The notes beneath the pieces are model-generated. The model made no database searches. It saw only the letters and a program-made list of their open reading frames with translations, and was not told the DNA's origin. From an uncultured Clostridia bacterium (GTDB lineage Bacteria; Bacillota; Clostridia; Oscillospirales; Ruminococcaceae), in contig CANQOC010000004.1 in the NCBI GenBank assembly GCA_947625375.1, positions 52,971-116,970 of the forward strand: a DNA stretch of 64,000 nucleotides, read 5' to 3'. Both the position numbers and the translations under genes were made by a program. Below, piece after piece: positions 33,692-41,828 of the stretch. Position 1 is the stretch's first letter. Each line of letters starts with the position of its first letter.

Positions 33692-34942
33692 TCACACGGT
33701 AAATACACAAGTGATGTTAAACGAGTTGCCGTCCTGCGACCATGCGCGGATAGAGCCTTTATGCGCTTCGACGATTGCCTTTGCAATCGAAAGACCGATT
33801 CCGTGCCCGCCCGTCGCCGAATTTCGGGATTTATCCATGCGGTAAAACCTGTCGAAAACATGCTCCAATTCCTCGGCGTTTACAGCCGTTTCGGTAGTGT
33901 TGCAGACATTTAGCTGAAGCGTCCGCCTGACCTGCTCAAAGCGAATTTCAATCCTCCCGCCCTCGGGAGAATATTTAAGCGCATTATCAAGAGTTATGTT
34001 CATAAGCTGCCGTATCGCCTTATCGTTTCCCGTCATAAACAGTCCCGGCTTGATTTTGCATATAAATTCTTTTTCCTGCATAAGCGCCGGAGCCCTGAAA
34101 GCCGCGGCTGTTTCCGAAATAATTTCGGAAACCGCAATATCCGTCATTTCGGGCGGTCTGTCCGTTTCCTCCATGCGCGCAAGATATACAAGGTCGTTTG
34201 TCAAAGCCGTGAGCCTCTGTGCCTGCTGACGAATATCCTGCAAACAGTCCGCGTCCTCGGGGTCGTCCTCCAGCAAATCTACGTTTGCGTTGATTATCGT
34301 CAAGGGCGTTTTTATTTCATGACCCGCGTCGGTTATGAACTGCTTCTGCTTCTCATAGCTCTCCGCAATCGGGCGCACGATTTTTCCCGCGAAGAAAACG
34401 ATTACAAAAAACATCACCGCGAGCCCCGCCAAGGTCATGCCGATACTTATCCAAAGATATGTATAAAAACCGTCCAGCTTTCTTCCGCAGTCAAGAAAAA
34501 TCACCCGGGTAAAATTGCCCTCAGCGCTTTGCAGATACCGATATTCATCTATAAATCCCGATTTTTTGCCCGATGCGTATACTTTTTCGGCATATTCGCC
34601 CGCGCTCTCGGAATCAACCGAAAAAATCCTGCGGGTATCTGCGCGGATTATGTTTCCCGATTCGTCTATAAGAACCGAAAAATATCTTGATTCATACGGT
34701 GTTTCGGGGGAAAAACGCTTCGGCGCAATCTGAGCATTCGGCGCTTTATGTTCATTCGGTATGATTCCCTCCGCTTCGGGAAATACCCCCTGATTTCGCG
34801 AAAGAAAAGTCAGAACGTCGTCCGCTTCTTTTACTATCGTCGAATAGTTGATGGCGTTCATTCCGATGACCGAAACGGCGAGCACGACGAAAAGCGAAGC
34901 CATCGCAAGACAGATAAACCTGATTTTAAGCTTTTTTATCAT
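33692..34942 (-). CDS. Sensor histidine kinase
   Basis: A 416-residue membrane sensor. A first transmembrane helix (about 8-30), an extracytoplasmic domain of about 130 residues, a second helix (about 163-185), then a HisKA domain with H208 in DAGHEIKTPL and an HATPase domain (N-box TLDNALKYS, G1 DRFYRMD nearby, G2 GGHGIGLSIAKA). It partners with the OmpR-type regulator whose 3' end it overlaps by 17 bases. The ATG at 34942 follows GGAGG; an ATG eight codons upstream has no good site. It is likely to sense an envelope signal for the adjacent VTC operon. Confidence 0.92.
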   Translation of the reverse strand: MIKKLKIRFICLAMASLFVVLAVSVIGMNAINYSTIVKEADDVLTFLSRNQGVFPEAEGIIPNEHKAPNAQIAPKRFSPETPYESRYFSVLIDESGNIIRADTRRIFSVDSESAGEYAEKVYASGKKSGFIDEYRYLQSAEGNFTRVIFLDCGRKLDGFYTYLWISIGMTLAGLAVMFFVIVFFAGKIVRPIAESYEKQKQFITDAGHEIKTPLTIINANVDLLEDDPEDADCLQDIRQQAQRLTALTNDLVYLARMEETDRPPEMTDIAVSEIISETAAAFRAPALMQEKEFICKIKPGLFMTGNDKAIRQLMNITLDNALKYSPEGGRIEIRFEQVRRTLQLNVCNTTETAVNAEELEHVFDRFYRMDKSRNSATGGHGIGLSIAKAIVEAHKGSIRAWSQDGNSFNITCVFTV

Positions 34943-35609
34943 TCGCTTCCTCCAAAGAGTATCCAATATTTCTCGACGCTTTTATTATGACGTTTGCATT
35001 GAGCGCCGCCAGCTTTTTTCGCAGATATGATACATAAACCCACACAACATTTATCTCCGCCTCCGTATCAAATCCCCAGATTTTCTCCATCAGCCGCTCG
35101 GCAGAAAAAATCCTGTGCGGGTTCGCCATAAAGATTTCCATCAGCTGAAATTCTTTATTTGCAAGCCGAAAGCTCCCCGCCTGCGACGACAGCTCAAACG
35201 TCGCGCGGTCAAGCGTGATATTTCCGACCGACAGCTTTGTATTCACCTCGGTCTGAGCGCGGGTGATGGCGCGGATTGCGGCCAAAAGGCTTTTTGAATC
35301 GAAAGGCTTTGTCAGGTAATAATTCGCGCCGCTGTCAAGTCCTTCAACCATATCGTCCGCCTCGGATTTGGCGGTGAGCAGCAAAACCGGGAGCTGACTG
35401 CCCGATTCCCGAAGCTTTTTAAGCGCAGTTATTCCGTCCATTTTCGGCATCATAATATCAAAAATCGCCGCGTCATAATTCCCGCCGTCGAGATATGCAA
35501 GAGCGTCAACGCCGTTATGCACCGCGTCGGCGGAATAGTTATTTTTCTCCAAAAGTTTCACGAGCACCTTTGCCAAAGGCCGCTCGTCCTCGGCTATTAA
35601 AATTCTCAT
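34926..35609 (-). CDS. OmpR-family response regulator
   Basis: A 227-residue regulator with a receiver domain (phospho-acceptor D51 in AIFDIMMPKMDG, switch threonine in LLLTAKS, lysine in YLTKPFD) and a winged-helix DNA-binding domain (about 125-220: LANKEFQLMEIFMANPHRIFSAERLMEKIWG). It is first in the two-gene unit with the sensor kinase, upstream of the VTC operon. Targets are unknown, but the adjacent operon is the obvious candidate. Confidence 0.94.
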   Translation of the reverse strand: MRILIAEDERPLAKVLVKLLEKNNYSADAVHNGVDALAYLDGGNYDAAIFDIMMPKMDGITALKKLRESGSQLPVLLLTAKSEADDMVEGLDSGANYYLTKPFDSKSLLAAIRAITRAQTEVNTKLSVGNITLDRATFELSSQAGSFRLANKEFQLMEIFMANPHRIFSAERLMEKIWGFDTEAEINVVWVYVSYLRKKLAALNANVIIKASRNIGYSLEEANDKKA

Positions 35610-35785
35610 GTTTATACTTCCTTATAAGAGATGTGGGGGTGTACGAGCTTATTTTATGACGCAAAGCTTAAACGGAGTAAAAAATCTGAGGGTATTTGAT
35701 ATTTATATTATACATGAACGGTTGAGGAAAAACAATGGGTGGGGGTAAATCTTGGGGAAGCTATTTACCGGCAAAGTGAATTCGT

Positions 35786-35828
35786 AAAAATCCCCGCTTG
35801 ATACTCCAATGCAAGGACGTCAAGCGGG
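35786..35828 (-). terminator. Terminator after hexapeptide acetyltransferase
   Basis: Minus-strand CCCGCTTGA...TCAAGCGGG (9 bp) followed by GATTTTTA. Confidence 0.85.
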
Positions 35829-35857
35829 AATTTCATTTTTATAAAGTTGGTCAACAT

Positions 35858-36490
35858 TTAACGGCTATCCCTTAGCTCCCGTTCCTCCTTCAAATCCCCC
35901 TCCTCAATTTTCCTGTCCCTATAATAATATTCCCTATCCCTCTCGCCTATTTCGCGCAGGACTCTGGCGGGGTTTCCGACGGCGATACAGTTCGCGGGAA
36001 TATCCTTTGTAACGACCGCGCCCGCGCCGATGACGCTGTTTTCGCCTATCGTGACGCCCGGACAGATTGTAACATTTTCGCCTATCCACACGTTGTCGCA
36101 GATGGTGACATGGTCCGTATACATAAGTTCCCTCAAATCGGGTCGAATGGGGTGCCCCACCGTGGCAATGGTGACGGCGGGCCCGAACATAACATTTTTA
36201 CCTACGGTGATGAGTCCGTCGTCCACGAAATTACAGTTGAAATTTACATAGGTTCCCTCGCCCAAGGTGATGTGCTTCCCGTAGCAGAAGTAGATGGGCG
36301 GCTCTATCCATGCCTCGCCGCTGTTTTCGTTCAGCATCTCCCGCTGAATCCGAAAACGCTCCTCCAATGTGTCGGGCGTGGTGGCGTTAAATGCAATCAT
36401 GAGCCGCTTTGCCTGATTTCTCTCCTCGGGCATACCCTCGCACATATCCGTGAAGAGCTTTCCCGACATAATTCTTTCGTGCATAGTCAT
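35858..36490 (-). CDS. Sugar O-acetyltransferase (maltose/galactoside type)
   Basis: A 210-residue left-handed beta-helix acetyltransferase. The N-terminal maltose acetyltransferase segment (MHERIMSGKLFTDMCEGMPEERNQAKRLMIAFN) precedes hexapeptide repeats with the catalytic histidine in ATVGHPIRP and the CoA-binding VTKDIPANCIAVGNPARVL. It transfers acetyl from acetyl-CoA to a sugar hydroxyl, in many bacteria as a detoxifying step. It is 26 bases downstream of the MATE gene on the same strand, suggesting shared transcription of a modification enzyme and an efflux pump. Confidence 0.92.
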   Translation of the reverse strand: MTMHERIMSGKLFTDMCEGMPEERNQAKRLMIAFNATTPDTLEERFRIQREMLNENSGEAWIEPPIYFCYGKHITLGEGTYVNFNCNFVDDGLITVGKNVMFGPAVTIATVGHPIRPDLRELMYTDHVTICDNVWIGENVTICPGVTIGENSVIGAGAVVTKDIPANCIAVGNPARVLREIGERDREYYYRDRKIEEGDLKEERELRDSR

Positions 36491-36515
36491 AGTGCTTCCT
36501 CCTTATTTTATTGGA

Positions 36516-37898
36516 TTATAATTGATTTTCTGACCCTTCTCCTTTTACGGTCAAATCCTTTACCCATTTATATTTTTTATAATGCCTGTATACGGCGGGC
36601 AGCTTTATCATTTCGTCAAGATTTACTATAAGATACACCGCCGGCACGGGCAGCTTTAAAACAAATGCGGCGAGCATACCGAGCGGAACGGTGATGCACC
36701 ACATTGTCACAGTATCACAGAGGAAGCCGAATTTTGAATCCCCGCCCGCGCAGAAAATGCCGCCTATCGTCGTGCTGTTCACCGATTTTCCCACCATATA
36801 ACAGGCACACATGACTATCATGTATTTCAGATAAGCGTCCGCCGTATCGCTTAAATCGGTCACGGCAAATATCAGCGGACTTATTATGAGAAGTACAGCG
36901 CCCGAGACGGCTCCGCTTATGACCGACAGCCTGCAAAGCCGGTTTCCGTATTCCTTTGCACGCGTGGGATTTCCCGCGCCGAGCTCATTTCCGACAATTA
37001 TCCCCGCGCCGCTTCCCAAGCCGACGCAGAAGCATAACGCAAGATTTTTGACTATGCCCGAGATGGAATTTGCCGCAACGGCGTCGGTGCCGAGATGACC
37101 CAAAATCACCGAGTACATCGTAAATCCCACGCCCCAGACGATTTCGTTGCCTAAAACGGGAATCGTGTACTTCCAAAAATCGCCGCGAAGCCGCTTATCG
37201 TCATGCAAAATGTAGCGCAGCCGCAGCCTCACGCTGTCTATTTTCGACGTTTCATGAACGCACCACAGCGTTTCGATAATTTGCGTTATGACAGTCGCGA
37301 GAGCCGCCCCCGCTATCCCGAGCCTCGGCAGCCCGAGAAGTCCGAAAATCAGCAGCGCGTTCAGCAGGATATTGATGATAACTCCGAACGAGCTTATAAT
37401 GCTTGCCTTTGCCGCTCTTCCCGTGTTCTTCAAAATACAGAGATATATTTGCGAAACGCCCGACAGGACGAATGACAGCGAAACCGCGCGAAGATATGTT
37501 GCCCCGCCGTCGATGAGAACCGGCTCGTTTGTGAAGATGCGCATCAGCATACGGGGCATAAAAAGCGCGGCGGCAAAGAAAATTATCGAAACGGCGGCGG
37601 TTAATTTCATCACATACCCAAATATCCGCTCAACTGCCTGGACGTCGTATTTGCCCCAATACTGCGCCGCGAAAATCGAGAGTCCGATGGTCATGGAGGT
37701 CAGAATCAGGCTCTCCACAAAGACGACCTGACTTGCCAGCGACACAGCAGAAAGGGAATCCTGCGTCAGCTTCCCGAGCATCAGCGCGTCGGTGGCGCTT
37801 ACAAGAGCGAGCATGAACTGCTGAAACGCGATAGGAAGCACAACGCTCAAAAGCTTTCTCGTAAAACCGTCCGAGCTGTGGCTGCTGTTTAGCTTCAT
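36516..37898 (-). CDS. MATE family efflux transporter (2 of 3)
   Basis: A 460-residue MATE transporter with about 12 hydrophobic segments; the opening LLSVVLPIAFQQFMLALVSATDALMLGKL and the internal IPVLGNEIVWGVGFTMYSVILGHLG mark the two halves. The ATG follows GGGGGAG. It is divergent from an AraC-type regulator (start 38037) across a 138-base gap, and is probably controlled by it. The sugar acetyltransferase follows closely. Substrate unknown. Confidence 0.92.
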   Translation of the reverse strand: MKLNSSHSSDGFTRKLLSVVLPIAFQQFMLALVSATDALMLGKLTQDSLSAVSLASQVVFVESLILTSMTIGLSIFAAQYWGKYDVQAVERIFGYVMKLTAAVSIIFFAAALFMPRMLMRIFTNEPVLIDGGATYLRAVSLSFVLSGVSQIYLCILKNTGRAAKASIISSFGVIINILLNALLIFGLLGLPRLGIAGAALATVITQIIETLWCVHETSKIDSVRLRLRYILHDDKRLRGDFWKYTIPVLGNEIVWGVGFTMYSVILGHLGTDAVAANSISGIVKNLALCFCVGLGSGAGIIVGNELGAGNPTRAKEYGNRLCRLSVISGAVSGAVLLIISPLIFAVTDLSDTADAYLKYMIVMCACYMVGKSVNSTTIGGIFCAGGDSKFGFLCDTVTMWCITVPLGMLAAFVLKLPVPAVYLIVNLDEMIKLPAVYRHYKKYKWVKDLTVKGEGSENQL

Positions 37899-37934
37899 GA
37901 TAACTCCCCCTGACATCGGTAAGCATAATTATAC

Positions 37935-37963
37935 TTGACATTGGAAATTTCGGATAGTATAAT
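37935..37963 (+). promoter_or_regulatory. Promoter of AraC regulator, divergent region
   Basis: TTGACA, a 17-base spacer and perfect TATAAT on the plus strand. A minus-strand TATAAT (37928-37933) for the MATE gene lies right beside it without a clear -35, which fits activator-dependent expression. Confidence 0.88.
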
Positions 37964-38036
37964 TATAATGCACGATACGGAGAATTTCTATCAAAAAGCT
38001 ATCTGATTTTATAACAATCCTGCGAGGTGAATTTGT

Positions 38037-38972
38037 ATGTCCGTCCTGATTGAACTCAAAGACGACCGCTCCGAAAAGGTGCAGTATGACAACATATCCT
38101 ATCCCATCTACATACGTCGGGGTATCCTTTCGAGCTACCCCAACTATGCCGCGCCCAGCCATTGGCACGACGACATCGAGCTTATCGCCGTTTTGGACGG
38201 GCAGATGGACTACAACGTAAACGGCGAAATAATCGCTTTGCATAAGGGCGAGGGGATTTTTGTCAATTCGCGCCAGATGCATTTCGGGTTTTCGGATTCA
38301 AAGGCGGAATGTTTTTTTATCTGCATACTCCTTGACCCCGCGATGCTCTGCCCGTCGCTTGCCTATGAGCAGGATTTTGTTCTGCCGGTCGTCCGAAATC
38401 ATAACGCGCCGTATATTTTTCTTGACCCAAACAGCGATTGGCAGCGGGAAATCCTGACGGAAATTTTTGAAATTGACAAATGCAACGGGCAAAAAATAAC
38501 GCCGCTTCGGGCGCTGTCGTCGTTTGCAAAAATATGGTCTTTGATATATGAAAATATACCCTCGGAGGATAGCGCTGCAAGCTCGGAAAACGGCGATTTA
38601 GCGGCAGTCAGGAACATGGTCGGATTTATTCAGAAAAACTATGCCCGAAAGATTTCTCTTCGTGAAATCGCCCTATCGGGAGCGGTGGGTCAGAGCAAAT
38701 GCTGCAAGCTTTTCGCGAAATTTTTCGGACAGACCCCGAACACATATCTCAACCGCTACCGATTGGGGAGGAGCCTCGACCTTTTGCGAGCCGGCGACAA
38801 GTCCGTCACGGAAATCGCCCTGTCGGTGGGTTTTGAGAGTGCGAGTTATTTTGCGGAGATTTTTCATAAGCACTTCGGCATAACGCCGAGGGAGTACAGG
38901 AAAAGGTCGAGAGAGGTTAATGAGAAAAGGGAAACGGCGCGGTCAATGGCGAAGGAAAAATTACATTTGTGA
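38037..38972 (+). CDS. AraC-family transcriptional regulator
   Basis: A 311-residue regulator with an N-terminal cupin-like ligand-binding domain (about 15-130, with HWHDDIELIAVLDG and the RQMHFGFS region) and a C-terminal pair of helix-turn-helix motifs (about 190-295; ISLREIALSGAVGQSKCCKLFAKFFG and SVTEIALSVGFESASYFAEIFHKHFG). The divergent MATE gene is the likely target. The ligand may be a sugar or antimicrobial, which sequence cannot decide. Confidence 0.92.
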   Translation: MSVLIELKDDRSEKVQYDNISYPIYIRRGILSSYPNYAAPSHWHDDIELIAVLDGQMDYNVNGEIIALHKGEGIFVNSRQMHFGFSDSKAECFFICILLDPAMLCPSLAYEQDFVLPVVRNHNAPYIFLDPNSDWQREILTEIFEIDKCNGQKITPLRALSSFAKIWSLIYENIPSEDSAASSENGDLAAVRNMVGFIQKNYARKISLREIALSGAVGQSKCCKLFAKFFGQTPNTYLNRYRLGRSLDLLRAGDKSVTEIALSVGFESASYFAEIFHKHFGITPREYRKRSREVNEKRETARSMAKEKLHL

Positions 38973-39064
38973 AAATCTCTGCATGATTCCATGTAAAACA
39001 AAATAATCACGAAGTGTGCAAATCTATACTCAACGAATATAGGGGCATGTGCACCGCAAAGAGG

Positions 39065-39093
39065 CCGTCTTGACATCCGACAAGGCGGTTTTT
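39065..39093 (+). terminator. Terminator downstream of AraC gene
   Basis: CCGTCTTG-acatccga-CAAGGCGG with one G-T pair, followed by TTTTT; it lies 93 bases after the AraC stop and may also serve the converging MBL gene. Confidence 0.7.
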
Positions 39094-39118
39094 ATATCAA
39101 AAAGAGAAAAATGCCTGC

Positions 39119-39883
39119 TCAAATATGAACCTGAAACTCCCCAAAATCAAATACTCCGCTTCCCTGCCTAAGCTTCCCGCTTCTCTCGATTTGCGCAAAG
39201 CCGGCCTCAATTTCGTCAATCAAGGAAACAGGAATTTTCAGCTGATGATGTCCCGGTAAAATCTTTGTGACTTTGAGCTTCTGCACACGCTTCACGGAAT
39301 CATAGAAAAGCTGCGGGTCGGTCGTCGGATAAAATGCGTAAAGACAGCCTTTGTAAATCAAATCTCCCGAAAACAGATAGCCTCTCTCCGGCTCGTAAAA
39401 ACAGCAGTGTCCGGGCGAATGTCCCGGAGTGTGGACAACCTGAATCTGCCTGCCGCCCAAATCCAGACTGTCGCCGTCATGCAAAATTTTTTGCGGCACA
39501 CCCCGAAAAATGCGATAATTTTCGATATCAAAATCCGCCGGAAATTCGCAAGGAAATTTCGCTAAATTGTTTTTGACAGCTTGCAGAGTAAGCGGAAACC
39601 GCCCGGAAATCCAGCTTTTTTCGAGCTCATGCACGGCGATATTATCGAAGTATCGGTGCCCGCCGATGTGGTCCCAGTGGACGTGGGTCGTGGCAACCAT
39701 AACAGGCAGGCTCGTCAAATTATCGACAACGATTTTGATGTTTGCAACGCCCAGACCCGTGTCAATCAAAAGCGCCCTTTTCCGCCCGCAAAGCAAGTAG
39801 CAGTGCGTTTCTTCCCAGTGCTTGTATTCACTGATTGCAAATGTTTGGAAGTCAATTTTTTCAACGGTGAACCAGTTGGACAT
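39119..39883 (-). CDS. MBL-fold metallo-hydrolase
   Basis: A 254-residue metallo-beta-lactamase-fold hydrolase. The zinc motif H-x-H-x-D-H is in TTHVHWDHIGGH; later ligands are in HTPGHSPGHC, LFSGDLIY and LPGHH. It is of the broad glyoxalase II/hydrolase type with no lactamase features, so substrate is unknown. The ATG at 39883 is preferred over an upstream ATG (39949), which would place the start on the -35. It has a strong promoter. It borders the recombinase remnant on its 5' side. Confidence 0.88.
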   Translation of the reverse strand: MSNWFTVEKIDFQTFAISEYKHWEETHCYLLCGRKRALLIDTGLGVANIKIVVDNLTSLPVMVATTHVHWDHIGGHRYFDNIAVHELEKSWISGRFPLTLQAVKNNLAKFPCEFPADFDIENYRIFRGVPQKILHDGDSLDLGGRQIQVVHTPGHSPGHCCFYEPERGYLFSGDLIYKGCLYAFYPTTDPQLFYDSVKRVQKLKVTKILPGHHQLKIPVSLIDEIEAGFAQIERSGKLRQGSGVFDFGEFQVHI

Positions 39884-39920
39884 ATTTTTATCCTCACTTA
39901 TTGGAAAATGTTTAAGTAAA

Positions 39921-39949
39921 ATTATAGCAGGCTCAGGAGCGAACGTCAA
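39921..39949 (-). promoter_or_regulatory. Promoter of MBL hydrolase
   Basis: TTGACG, a 17-base spacer and TATAAT on the minus strand, 37 bases before the start. Confidence 0.85.
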
Positions 39950-39980
39950 GAAATTTAAAAGGCAAAGTGATTGAGATTAG

Positions 39981-41072
39981 AAAAATGAGAAAAATAAAAT
40001 CATCAAGAGCAAGCGTAACATTCGGTTTGACGAGAGTGGGCATATCATTGTGGACCCGCTTTACAATGCCTTGCTGACTATGCGCGCTAATTCGCTCTGT
40101 CTTGCAACGAGAAATCCAATGCCAACTGACCCTTATCACTGGGTGGGTGACAACGTGTCGTGCATTTTGGAGCAGCCTGTATATTTGGGGCATACTGTAA
40201 ATTTCAAAACGCATAGACAGTCGTACAAAATCAAAAAGACCGTTGACAATCCCAAAGAGCAGTGGAAAATTTTCCCGAATACTCATGAGCCGATTGTCGA
40301 CGAGGACACGTTTAACCGTGTGCAGGAACTCCGCAAAAACAAGCGCAGACCGACGAGGACAGGCAAGACGAATATGTTTTCAGGAATCGTGCGATGTGCT
40401 GACTGTAGGGAGAAGATGTATTACTGCACAACAAACAACTTTGAGAAAAGACAAGACCATTTTGTGTGTTCAGCATCAAGGACAAAGGGCAAAGAAGTCT
40501 GCGGAACTCATTTCATTCGAGCGATTATCTTGGAACAAGGCGTTCTTCATCACATTCAGGCGGTTATGTGGCTTGTCGCCAATTACGAGGAAAAGTTTAG
40601 GGCAGCACTCGGGGCTATGCAAAAATCCGAAATGAAAAAGGCTCTTTCAAGCAAGAAAAAGCAGGTCAACCAGATTGAACGCAGGATTGATGAACTCGAC
40701 CGATTGTTCAAGAAAGTTTATGAGGACTATGCCAACGAAAAACTTTCAGAAGCAAGATATGAAATACTTTCGGGCGACTATGAAACCGAACAGGCAGAAC
40801 TTCGTGAAAGATTGGAAACGCTAACAGCAGAAATCGAGCAGCAAGAGGAACAAGCGGAAGACATCGATAAATTTATCGCTAAGGTTAAAAAGTATTTGGA
40901 GATGACCGAGCTTACACCGGTGATACTTAATGATTTAGTTAAGGCGGTATACGTTCACAAGCCTAAGAAAGTCGATGGAAGGCGGGTTGTGGACATAGAT
41001 GTTTCCTATGATTTTGTGGGGATCCTGCCTAAAAGCCTGTTCGAGGACATAAAAAACGAACCGATGGAATAA
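39981..41072 (+). pseudogene. Large serine recombinase remnant lacking catalytic domain
   Basis: The C-terminal two thirds of a large serine recombinase of the conjugative-transposon/phage integrase type. It retains the 'Recombinase' domain (YHWVGDNVSCILEQPVYLGHTVNFKTHR...), the zinc ribbon with CADC and downstream C/H ligands, and a coiled coil (about residues 200-290). The N-terminal resolvase domain with the catalytic serine, normally about 150-200 residues, is absent: the open frame begins at 39981 after a TAG, and a usable GTG lies only at 40050. Codon use is AT-richer than flanking genes. No partner element genes, int/xis or attachment sites were found. It cannot catalyse strand exchange. 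Confidence 0.82.
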
Positions 41073-41172
41073 CACATCGGTTCGGAAAACAATCAAAAGT
41101 TGTTTTATTAGGGGCTACCATTTCCGCGTCTGCTTTTTATGTATAGAAGTGCTCAATTATCCGGAAGATTGC

Positions 41173-41760
41173 CTAAGTATTCTGCCCGTTCGCGCGCTGA
41201 CGAAAATCATCACGGATATATCCGTAAATGTTGTAGGTGCAGTAGCTGTTGGCCATCTTTCCGTTTCTGATACAGCCCTCAAGTGTAAATCCGCATTTCT
41301 TTAAAACCGCATTTGACGCCTTGTTTTCAACGTCCGCTTCTGCATGCAGCCTGTCCAGCGCCGTTTCCGAAAAGATAAAATTCACAACCTTGGTCAACGC
41401 CTCGGTACAAACGCCATTGTTCCAGCAGGCGGGATTTATTCTGTACGCAATCTTACCCAGTCTGTCATTTTCCACATCGAATACTTCTATAATTCCGATT
41501 ACTTTATGAGTCTCTTTGCTTTCAATCCCCCATGTGAAATCATGGGACGGTTTGCGCTTAACATGCGGTCTTGGGTCAATAAACAGAAATTCCGGATTTT
41601 TCTCGTCATTGCTCGCGGGGCGTCCCCAATATTGATAAACAATGTCCAACCCCAGCCATTCGCGCAAATCGTCGGTATCATCCGGTGTCAGCTTGCGCAA
41701 AATGAGCCGCTCTGTTTCAAGCTCGGGAATCCGCAAACATTCCTTCAGCATAAATCTCAC
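41173..41760 (-). CDS. GNAT-family N-acetyltransferase (RimJ/RimL-like)
   Basis: A 195-residue acetyltransferase of the RimJ/RimL group: LETERLILRKLTPDD at the start, the acetyl-CoA site region AYRINPACWNNGVCTEALTKVVNFIF (Q/RxxGxG/A equivalent reading NNGVCTEA), and the family ending VLKKCGFTLEGCIRNG. It modifies an amino group of a protein or small molecule. A second possible start, three codons in, gives 192 residues. No near partner. Confidence 0.85.
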   Translation of the reverse strand: MRFMLKECLRIPELETERLILRKLTPDDTDDLREWLGLDIVYQYWGRPASNDEKNPEFLFIDPRPHVKRKPSHDFTWGIESKETHKVIGIIEVFDVENDRLGKIAYRINPACWNNGVCTEALTKVVNFIFSETALDRLHAEADVENKASNAVLKKCGFTLEGCIRNGKMANSYCTYNIYGYIRDDFRQRANGQNT

Positions 41761-41828
41761 CTATTATCAGAGAAAAATTCTACCATTTATCGGCACAGGC
41801 TGTCTTCGCGTCTGCTTTCAGCCTGCCT

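Noticed and set aside
39119..41072. Intact integrative element around the recombinase
   Set aside because: No excisionase, relaxase, capsid or replication gene and no matching direct repeats were seen; only the headless recombinase remains.
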